This document shows positions 56,320 to 64,000 of a DNA stretch of 64,000 nucleotides, one piece after another (the first letter of the stretch is position 1; each line of letters starts with the position of its first letter). The notes below the pieces were generated by a model, which saw only the letters and a program-made list of their open reading frames with translations, was not told the origin of the DNA and did no database searches. Source of the stretch: Welwitschia mirabilis (Eukaryota > Gnetophyta > Gnetopsida > Welwitschiales). The stretch lies in NCBI GenBank assembly GCA_051453625.1, contig JBOZIK010000001.1:71704451-71768450 (forward strand), in the 5' to 3' direction. Position numbers and translations under genes: made by a program.

Positions 56320-57011
56320 ACATCCTTCTTTGACTCTTTTATCCATCTTCAATGCACTAAACATTCTCATGATAGGAGATTGAAGGGTGATAGATCCATC
56401 TCATGAGTTGCAAAAAGATGTTTTCTTGATAAAGAGCCATGCATCCTTTATTAAGACTTAGATATTTTGTAACCCAGATGTTGGTTTAATTTTAGTATAA
56501 AACTCTATTTCATTTGTGCATTTAATTATATTATATTTCCCTTAAGGTTTATGTTGTCCTTGATTTAGTGATAGTTTCATTAATGATATAGGTCTTAAGA
56601 TAAACCTTTGTTAAGTTTGAAGGAAGTATTTTTAGATCCATTTTTCATTACACTTTATTCAACTAATCTAATAGCTTAATTTAGTCTTGGTTAGTGATAG
56701 CCTTCTTGGCTGATTTAGGTTATACAAGGATGGTCTTCTTAACTTGTCAATTTAGTAATTGGATATGTGTTCATCTAGGTTTAGTTGCACTTATATTGCA
56801 TTGCATGTTTAATTTCTTACATTGTTTCTAAGTTTGGATACATTATCTCTGAAAGAAATTTTTCATCCTTATCTCATAAGTCTATGATGGGTTACAACAT
56901 TTAGATTACTCTCATTTATACTAGAGTGTATATTTTGTAATATATATGCATTTGTAATTATTAAGATTCATTAAGGAAAAAAGGATTACAAAAATACGCA
57001 CTGCAATATCT

Positions 57012-57028
57012 TGGCACCATTGTCGGGG
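57012..57028 (+). promoter_or_regulatory. Primer-binding site of the Athila-type element
   Basis: TGGCACCATTGTCGGGG, a transition variant of the TGGCGCCGTTGCCGGGG PBS of plant Athila/Tat elements (usually ascribed to tRNA-Asp). Confidence 0.88.
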
Positions 57029-57193
57029 AAGGTTACTGAGGAGCATAATGATTATCATCATTTGAATGAGTAAATTAGATTTTTGTTTAGTTATTTATCT
57101 ATAGCAACATTATATTTCTATTTAGAAACCGTAGGTTTTCTATTTATACTTTTTAGTTTTTCCCAATTAGTAATAATAGTTTGTTATTTTCTT

Positions 57194-57536
57194 TGTCATC
57201 CTCATGACATTGAAAATAATGATATAGATTTTGTAGTTTACTTTCTATTTGTGAATTTTTATTTTGGTTTTGGTTTCAGTAGTAAAATAACCATTTTCCC
57301 ATCTATTATCCTCATAACATAGTGAATGATAGCCTTTGATTTTAGTTTCTATTTTTTTAGATTATAACATTTTTTAATATAGTAATAATTAGTTTTTGTT
57401 ATCTCTTGTATCATCCACATAACCATATAGGATGACATTCTATTTTTGGCTTTGGACTTTCTACCAAATTTCTGTTTTCTATTTTTACTTCCTATTTTTG
57501 TTGTCCTCTCTATCATCCCCATGACAGATAGGATGA
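57194..57536 (+). repeat. Inverted-repeat motifs in the leader of the Athila-type element
   Basis: TGTCATCCTCATGACATTG (57194-57212), a worn copy near 57305-57330, TATCATCCACATAACCATAT then AGGATGACA (57409-57437), and TATCATCCCCATGACAGATA then GGATGA (57511-57536). The plus-strand ORF 57083-57322 in this area is not considered coding. Confidence 0.75.
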
Positions 57537-57959
57537 ATGTTAGTTATTTTTGATTTTTTTTCCTATTGTTTTCTATTTTCAAGATGCTGTGACATGGTCA
57601 ATCTAGGAAATAAGTATTAGAGAGAAAGACTAGTAATAGAGAAAAACATTAGAGAAGGACTAATCGACTTTGAAATTGAATTAGATAAGCAATCTTTAGG
57701 TGCATACAATATTCCTTCTGAGTTCATTTTTTCTAAATCTGATCCTGTGCAAGAAAATTTTTTAGAAGATAATTAAGAAGAATATAATTTAAAAGAATTA
57801 CAATGTCAAACATTGCACAAAAATAAAAGTAAGTTATATGGTATTCAACCCAAGTGAACCTTACCTTTAAAGAAGTAATAGCTAATAGGAAATAGGAAAT
57901 TCAAACTTCTTTTAATTTATTACCAAGAGATGATGTTGAATTAAAGAACCTAAATGCCT

Positions 57960-58920
57960 ATCCCATCTTTAGTGATGAACATGATTAGGATCCTCTTCAA
58001 CACATTATGAACATCAACCAGTTATTTCTTACCTCTAGAAATGAAAAGAAAAGGATTAGTGATCATGCATATATGATTATTTTTCTAATGAAATTAAAGG
58101 AAAGAGAAAAACTTTGGTTAAAAACTATATCCTATAAAAGTTTAAAGTCTTTCAATCAAGTTCAAGATGCCTTCATTAAAAGATTCATCAGTGAAGTAAT
58201 CATTAGAAAAAGGAAAAAGATAGTGATAAATTTCTAACAATAACCAAATGAAGATCATGATTTCATATACAAATGCTTTTACATAGCAATTCACTCTAAT
58301 CCAGTAGACACTTTCGTACAAAAAGAGATAGTTAACTATTTTTATAGTGGGATAAACTACCAAACAAAATAACTTGTAGATTTCTCTTGTGGTGAAAACT
58401 TAATGAACCTTACATTAGAAAACGCTTGGAAAACATTAGATGAACTTGTAGAGGTAAGCCAATCTTTGCCAATAATGAAGGATAACCACACTATAGGACA
58501 ACTCATCAAAGATTTAAAAGAGATAAAACAAGAAAAATAGGTAGATAAAACCAAATACAACCCTATAAATTTGATTAGAGATTTCACAATAACTTTGGAG
58601 AGATATACTAAGATGATTTAAGATGCCAAATCAGCAACTAAAAATAATATTATGCCAACAAGTGATATATGTGAGGATAACTAGCATGTAACTAAAAATT
58701 ATCCACTTTTGCCCACCTACAAAGAGAAGATACATGAAGAAGTTTGTTCTTTCAACTAAAAATTTTCAAACTTTTATAGTCATAACCTAGGATGAATTCA
58801 GAATCCAACTTTCAAACCTTTGATAATAAGTTCAAAAATTTTCAACCTTTCAAAAATAATTTTGAAGATTCAAACTTTCAATCAAGTCCATCAAATTTTT
58901 GACATCAAGATGATTCACTT
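57960..58920 (+). pseudogene. Gag of the Athila-type element
   Basis: 58007-58237 is open: MNINQLFLTSRNEKKRISDH, then IFLMKLKEREKLWLKT and FNQVQDAFIKRFIS, which fit the gag core (...A..WL..L....I..W......F...F). A second part (58370-58480) reads SCGENLMNLTLENAWKTLDE, matching the end of the core (G..G......EA...LD.L). Asn/Phe/Gln-rich sequence follows (58780-58930). The region 57600-57960 should be the gag N-terminus, but only fragments can be read. Confidence 0.78.
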
Positions 58921-59379
58921 CAAAACTCTATAGATAAACTTACAAAATTACAAGAAAAGTAAAATACAAGCATTGAAAACTTAGTGAATGTCCTTCAACA
59001 AACCATGTTGGCAAATCAAAGAATTTAAGGATCATTGGAAATACAACCTCTTCCAAATTCAGATGAAGTAAAAAGAGATTGCAAGGATGTAACATGAAGT
59101 AGGCATAAATTAAATAGTCCTCCTTATGAATCATTAATCTCTCAAAATGATAGTAGAGATGATGAGGAAGAAGAAGACATTGAAATATTAGAAAATTACA
59201 ACTTCCCTTCTCTTGGTGAAAGTAAAAAGAAAAATTCTTCATAACAATAAGAAAAGAAACCAGCCATTCCTTGGCTTCATAGGCTTAACACTAATTCAAT
59301 TTTTAATGAAGATCTTAAAACCTTGATAAAAAAATGTGAGTATTAATATACCCTTCTAAAAAATTTTACAAGAAAATAA
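58921..59379 (+). pseudogene. Gag C-terminal part of the Athila-type element
   Basis: Coiled-coil-like reading LDKLTKLQEK near 58930 and an acidic stretch DDEEEEDIEILENYNFPSL at about 59160-59215, then a Lys-rich segment and PAIPWLHRL. Athila gag has such an acidic linker before the protease. No CCHC knuckle seen. Confidence 0.55.
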
Positions 59380-59800
59380 AACAAGTTATTCCTAGCAAAG
59401 TCTTTTTAATGTAATCCCTCACAAACTTAGTGTTATAAAAATCTGTAAAATTTAAAGATCTAGAGGCAGTAATAGTGCGTGTCCTATTAGAGAGAGACAA
59501 AAATATTGAAAGAGCTTCAATAGACATTAGAAAAAGTGTTAACATCATGCCATTACACATTTGCAATAGACTTGGTTTAGAAGATAAAGCCTACTCGGAT
59601 TCTTTTAAAGTTAAATAATACTTAGTTATGAAACCCTTACGGGTCATCAAAGATTTAGTGATCCAAATTAAAGAGGTATTTTACCAAATAGATGTGGTTG
59701 TCATAGAAGTTAAACATAATGAAGGTTACCAATTACTTTAAGGAAGAGCCTTTTATGTAATGTCTTATTGCATTATTGACACAAGAACTAGAATGATGAA
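59380..59800 (+). pseudogene. Protease region of the Athila-type element
   Basis: Traces on the plus strand: KFKDLEAVIVRVLLERDKNI, then ASIDIRKSVNIMPLHICNRL, VIQIKEVFYQIDVVVIEVKH and a GRAFYVMSYC.ID segment. This is the order of an Athila protease (LIDLGASVN.M, L..., I..V....Y..DFVV.D, ...LGR.FL). The catalytic D-L-G is D-I-R in the parallel copy at 62825-63790 as well. Frames change three times. Confidence 0.75.
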
Positions 59801-60149
59801 GTGTTACTTAGGAAATAGAACGTTTTTAATTAGAGCTTTTGATGTAGCTGAGAAAGACCTAGGTGATGAATAGAACATAGAAGATCATATTAAACTAAAC
59901 TTATTTTTCCAACATCATTTCCTTGAAGAAAGATGGCTTATGTTACATGAACCTACACTTTACGATGATCCACTTGAGATTAAAAACTTAGAAGTCTTTG
60001 ATACATCCAACTTTAAGCATTATCTTTTATATTAAAATGAAGACTAAATATAATCCTTAATCTACAATAAAGTTTAACTATTAATAATAAGTAAAAACTC
60101 ATCGTCCATTACATGAGTCAAAAATTGAAAATCTTAATTTGAATTTGAA
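59801..60149 (+). other. Protease-RT linker
   Basis: Readable pieces include GNRTFLIRAFDVAEKDLGDE near 59810 and LHEPTLYDDPLEIKNLEVFD near 59945; they recur in the second copy (63250-63480). It is the variable linker between protease and RT in Athila polyproteins. Confidence 0.6.
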
Positions 60150-61110
60150 AAACCTTCCTAGTGGACTAAAATATATTTTTCTCTATAATGATCAAAACAA
60201 ACCTCTTATAATGAACAAACATCTCTTTTCTGAATAAGAATTAATGTTAATCTTTCTGATGACTTTCAAAATTTGTGCATTTTCTTGATTTCATAGAGAT
60301 TTATCTGTTATTCTTCCTTCTATTATTCAAAATAAAATTTATCTTGAGAAAAATGTGGAACTTATTAGGGAACCACAAAGAAGATTAAGTCAAGTGCTTA
60401 AATAAGTAGTTAAGGATGAAGTCATTAATTTAATGGATGCTAGTATCAGTTATGTAATATTCAATAGTGAATGGATGCGTCCCTTAATTATAGTTTCAAA
60501 GAAAGGTAGAAAATGAAGAGTTTGCATAGATTTTAGAAAATTGAATGAAGTCACAAAGAAAGATAAATGTTGTTTCCCCTTTCTCATTCAAATATTTGAT
60601 AGAATTTAGGGACAATCTTTTTACTACTTTTTAGATGGATATAGTGGGTATAACCAAGTTTACATAGCCAGCGAAGATCAAGCCAAAACAACTTTTACTT
60701 CATATTTTTGGATGTTTGATTTTAGATGAATGCCTTTTGGATTATGTAATGCTCTTGAAACTTTTCAATTGCTATGATGGGTATATTTCTAGACATATTA
60801 GAGGATTCAATAGAGATCTTTATGTATTATTTTTCAATCTTTGAAGAAACCTTTAATCAAACCTTAGAAATATTAAAAAAAGTCCTTGGTAGATGCATAG
60901 AGTATGGACTTTACTTAAGTTGGAAAAAGAGTTTATCCTTAGTTGAAAGTGGAATTGTTCTATGCCACCACATTTTTAAAAGAGGAATTAAGAAGGACCT
61001 TGAGAAGGTTGATATCATTCAATACTTAACTCCTTCAACCAACATTAAGAAACTTAGATCTTTTCCTAGACATTATGGTTTCTATCACTATTTCATATAA
61101 GATTATGATA
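60150..61110 (+). pseudogene. Reverse transcriptase of the Athila-type element, catalytic Asp pair lost
   Basis: LPSGLKYIFLYNDQNKPLI at about 60155, then EPQRRLSQVLK and KDEVINLMDASI (60370-60440), VCIDFRKLNEVTKKDKCCF (60520), FYYFLDGYSGYNQVYIA (60625, first catalytic Asp), FR.MPFGLCNALETFQ (60725). 60774-61100 is open: MGIFLDILEDSIEIFMYYFS, where the canonical box is FMDDFS, so both active-site Asp are Tyr (60825-60830). IVLCHHIFKRGI and LRSFPRHYGFYHYFI follow. The enzyme is dead even apart from its stops. Confidence 0.92.
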
Positions 61111-61168
61111 AAATCTATAAACCCCTATACTTCTTATGAGAAAAAAAAGCTAAATTTTATTAGAATAC

Positions 61169-61606
61169 ATGTTACCAGCCTACTTTCATAGAATCAAACA
61201 TAAAATCTCTTATGTACCTATTGTAATGGGACCTAATTGGAAAAAAGATTTTGAGTTAATGTGTAATACTAGTAATTTTGCTATTGGGGGGGCAGTGCTT
61301 GGGCAGAAATATGAAAATGATTTTAAAGTCATATCTTACCATAGTAAAACATTGTCCAAAGCTCAAGAAAATTACTTAACTACTAAGAGAGAAATATTAG
61401 CCATAATATTTTACGTCAATACTCTTAGACATTATCTTTTAGACTTCTACATGAATGTTTACATAGATCACATGGTGATTAGATACCTAATGACTAAGAA
61501 AGATTCTAGTGATAGGTTGATTAAATGGATGCTCTTAATACATGAATTCAATCTCACCATTATCAATAAGGCAAGAAAACATAACAAAATGACAGATCAC
61601 TTGTAA
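61169..61606 (+). pseudogene. RNase H of the Athila-type element (145 open codons)
   Basis: The longest open pol frame of the window. NTSNFAIGGAVLGQKYENDF is the first motif (SDASDFAVGAVLGQ; Asp of SDAS now Asn), then VISYHSKTLSKAQENYLTTK, REILAIIFYVNTLRHYLLD (Glu kept), VYIDHMVIRYLMTKKDSSDR (TDH now IDH with Asp kept), LIKWMLLIHEFNLTI, ending KMTDHL (VADHL). The frame is uninterrupted although the first catalytic Asp is lost. Confidence 0.92.
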
Positions 61607-61779
61607 CACCTTACTTCTTCTTTTGATGATCTTTCTATTATTGATTCTTTTTCGAATGAATAATTATTTACTATATCTTTTACTCATCTCCCTTCATGAT
61701 ATGCAGATATCATCAACTATCTTATTAGTTTAAAACACCAAAATTAGAGTCACAATCAAAGAAAATCTTTTCTCCATAG

Positions 61780-62660
61780 GATAGGTGACTATGAGTGAAT
61801 AGTGACCCATCTTTATCATAGATGTAAGGATCAAATCATGAGAAAATGTATACCAGAATGGAAAAAATTTAATATCATTTACCTATATTATAATAATATT
61901 TGTGGTGGATATTTTAGCAGCTAAAAAAAGCCATGATAATTCTCCACTTTGGATTCTATTAGCCTAATCTTTTTAAGAACTCTTTTGAACATGCTAGAAG
62001 ATGCGATGCATGTCAATGTTTTGGTAGTATTTTGCAATTATAAGAAATGTTCCTTAAAGTTATTCTTGAGTGTGAAACTTTTGATTATTATGGAATTAAT
62101 TGTATAGGCCTAATTAAACCACCTTCTAAGAACAAAAATTACATTTTAGTCGCTATGGATTATGTGACTAAATGAGTTGAAGTAGTTTCTACTTCCTCAA
62201 ATGATCCCTGAACCATTTATAATTTTGTTAGAATTCAAATTTTTCAATGTTTTGATTTTCCTCAAATAATCATTAGTGATTAAGAAACTTACTTCATTAA
62301 TCACTTTTTTAGAAAATGCCTTTTATCCATTGGTATAGAACATCATGTAGCTTGTGCTTACCATCTTAAAACCAATGGATAAGATGAAAATTTAATAGAG
62401 AAATCAAAAAATGCTTTAAAAACTTATCTCTATGAATAAGAAATTTTGGGATTTTAAACTAAATAATGTTCTTTAGACTTATCATATCACTTGATGTAAT
62501 TCACTTGGTTTTTCACCTTAAAGTCTATGTTTTACCTACTGACGTTTGTTACAATTTTTATCATTCTACACATTAACTTAATCTTGTGGATTAATATTAA
62601 AATTTATTTAGCTCAATTAAATCATTTAAATAAAAAATGAACTTAAGCTATTCATCGTCA
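61780..62660 (+). pseudogene. Integrase of the Athila-type element
   Basis: Read across frames: CKDQIMRKCIPE at about 61825 (CPDQIIRRCIP), YYNNICGGYFSS (H...CGGHF), CDACQCF region at 62010, then ETFDYYGINCIGLIKPPS (first Asp region, 62070-62125), NYILVAMDYVTK.VEVV, PQIIISD.ETYF (second Asp, 62270), HHVACAYHLKTNGQDENL (62340-62395, third acidic residue), and a worn L.YH.T C-terminal part. The order and words follow Athila integrases closely. Stops occur throughout. Confidence 0.85.
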
Positions 62661-62671
62661 ACTTATTCAAA

Positions 62672-62771
62672 NNNNNNNNNNNNNNNNNNNNNNNNNNNNN
62701 NNNNNNNNNNNNNNNNNNNNNNNNNNNNNNNNNNNNNNNNNNNNNNNNNNNNNNNNNNNNNNNNNNNNNNN
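62672..62771. other. Assembly gap of 100 Ns (placeholder length)
   Basis: Left of it is the end of the integrase; right of it protease coding of the same family starts. Flanks share only AAA. The true distance is unknown. Confidence 0.99.
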
Positions 62772-62824
62772 AAAATCTAGGGTACTCAAAGCTATGGAAA
62801 GACTTAACAATAAAAAAACAAAAA

Positions 62825-63790
62825 TGAGTTATTCCTAGCAAAGTTTTTTTATCTCAATTCCTCATAAATGTATTGTTACAAAAATCTTCAAAATTTAAAG
62901 ATCCAAGGGTAGCAATAGTGAGTGTTACATTAGAGGGAGATAAAAAGATCAAGATAGCTTTAATTGACATTAGAGTGAGTGTTAATACCATGTCATTATA
63001 CATTTGTAAGAGACTTGGTTTAGAAGATAAAATAGAGCCTACTCGGATTCTCTTAGAGTTAGTAGATACTTCAATTAAGAAAACCTTAGGGGTCATCAAA
63101 TATTTAGTGATTTAAATTAAAGAGGCATTCTACCTTATAGATGTGGTTGTTATAGAGGTTAAACATAATGGAGATTACCCATTACTTCTAGAACAAGCCT
63201 TTTGTATAATAGCCTAGTACATTATTAACATAAGAAGAAGATGATTGAGTGTCACCTAGGAAATAACAAGTTTTTAATTAAAGTTTTTCATACAATTAAG
63301 AAAGATCTAGGTGATGAATGGGATATAGAAAATAAAATCAAACCAACTTTATTCCTTTAACTTATCCCCTTGAAGAAAGATGACTGATGTTACATGAGTC
63401 TATGCTTTATGATAATCCACTCAAAAGAAAGAACTTAGAAGCTTTTGATACATTCAACTCTGAGCATTTAGAAAATCATCCTTTAGATTAGAATGAAGAA
63501 GAAGAAGAAGAATCCTTAATCTACAAGGAAGTTTAACTGTTAACAATAAGTAAAAGCCATACTTTGAGGGAGATTATCTACTACATGAGTGAGAAACTAA
63601 AAATCTTAATTTGAATTTGAATCTAAAAAATCTTCCTAGTGGACTTAAGTATATTTTTCTTTGTAATGATCGAAATAAACCTCTCATAATCAATGAATAT
63701 ATCTTCCCTAAATAAGAGTTAACATTAATCTCCCTTTTGACTTCCAAAATTCATGCACTCGCGTGGTCTCTTAGAGATTTATCTGCCATT
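62825..63790 (+). mobile_element. Second copy of the Athila protease to RT-leader segment
   Basis: This segment repeats 59385-60310 with scattered differences (for example AAATTTAAAGATC.A, AGACTTGGTTTAGAAGATAAA, ATAGATGTGGTTGT.ATAGA). The match ends at about 63790; what follows is new. 62873-63115 is open for 80 codons: VSVTLEGDKKIKIALIDIRV, SVNTMSLYICKRLGLEDKIE, PTRILLELVDTSIKK, GVIKYLVI. The active-site triad D-L/T-G is D-I-R. Divergence from the first copy rules out a simple assembly duplicate; it is a fragment of another family member or an old duplication. Confidence 0.85.
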
Positions 63791-64000
63791 TCTCTCTTCC
63801 TCTAATTAATACTACTTAAAAATAATCATATACCTTTTATGTTTTATCAATTGGTGAATATTTGGAATGGGCCTTTTTTCTCTGAAAGAATGTAATATCC
63901 TAAGATCATAACCTTAGAAAAAAATCCTTCTTTTTATTGCTTTCTAATGAAAATGTTCAATAGATTTTAGGATTTAAATGAAATTTATTTTTAGTTTGCT
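63791..64000. other. Unassigned end of window
   Basis: No feature recognised. A TGTAATATCCTAAGATC word at 63892 could start a chromovirus-like LTR, but nothing confirms it. Confidence 0.4.

Larger units (their letters stand above)
55803..57008 (+). repeat. 5' LTR of the Athila-type element (1.2 kb)
   Basis: The start TGTTGTAAGC and the following ATTTATACAGGTTTAGATGC align with the sense start of the nested element's LTR (TGTTGCGATG..., ATTTATACAGGTTTGGATG). It ends GCACTGCAATA (CA to TA), then TC and the PBS. TATAAATA is at 56312-56319. The minus ORF 56012-56194 is chance. Confidence 0.85.
55803..62671 (+). mobile_element. Athila-type Ty3/gypsy element, plus strand, 5' LTR to integrase
   Basis: 5' LTR 55803-57008, PBS 57012-57028, leader, gag about 57960-58920, protease 59380-59800, RT 60150-61110, RNase H 61190-61606, integrase 61780-62660, then a gap. 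PBS type and RT sequence place it in the Athila/Tat group; with one RNase H and this RT, Athila is favoured. Its LTR and leader are related to the nested element at 2349-10542. No 3' LTR lies in the window. Frames are broken throughout. Confidence 0.88.

Noticed and set aside
57083-57322. 79-codon ORF in the Athila leader
   Set aside because: T-rich chance frame across the inverted-repeat motif area, upstream of the recognised gag.

Overview
The window is AT-rich nuclear DNA of a seed plant, most likely a dicot. The evidence is several lineages of plant LTR retrotransposons (Athila/Tat, Del/Tekay-like and Reina-like Ty3/gypsy; one Ty1/copia), their plant-type primer-binding sites, and a CACTA DNA transposon with the canonical CACTACAAGAAA end. 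I see no intact host gene, rRNA, tRNA, CRISPR array or operon. Every coding trace is broken by stops and frameshifts, as in old, methylated, pericentromere-like heterochromatin.

Layout. (1) 95-2343 and 10548-12131: an Athila/Tat-type element on the minus strand (PBS, gag, protease, start of RT), split in its gag by (2) a complete nested LTR element, 2349-10542, minus strand, with TSD TTGGC, two LTRs, PBS, PPT and an internal region without recognisable pol. (3) 13490-14105: a loose RT fragment of a Del/Tekay-like element, followed by a gap and an unassigned stretch. (4) 15545-24251: a Del/Tekay-like element on the minus strand (IN, RNase H, RT, protease, gag, tRNA-Met PBS and a roughly 3.8-kb 5' LTR). 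(5) 24252-26700: internal remnant and LTR of family C, minus strand. (6) 26818-28420: a family-D LTR, plus strand, then a 36-bp minisatellite. (7) 28835-33190: a Ty1/copia element, minus strand, with its 3' LTR. (8) about 33350-34693: a second family-C LTR, plus strand, with repeated PBS-like motifs. (9) 34699-40813: a complete Reina-like chromovirus, plus strand, TSD GAGTC. (10) 40819-44949: unassigned, with one gap. (11) 44953-54126: a 9.2-kb CACTA transposon with subterminal repeats, a captured fragment of the oligosaccharyltransferase gene STT3, tandem repeats, two tRNA-like SINE heads and a gap that looks false. (12) 54579-55802: a second family-D LTR, cut by (13) an Athila element on the plus strand from 55803 (LTR, PBS, gag, pro, RT, RH, IN). 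(14) after a gap, 62825-63790: a second copy of the protease/RT-leader segment of the same family.

The elements in (2) and (13) share LTR sequence, PBS and leader. Both carry a recurring inverted-repeat motif (consensus about TCATCCCCATGACA, 4-6 bases, AGGATGA), present several times upstream of the LTR TATA box and several times in the leader. This shared motif array and the STT3 fragment inside the CACTA element are the two most unusual signals. All domain calls were made by reading translations by eye; no database search was run.
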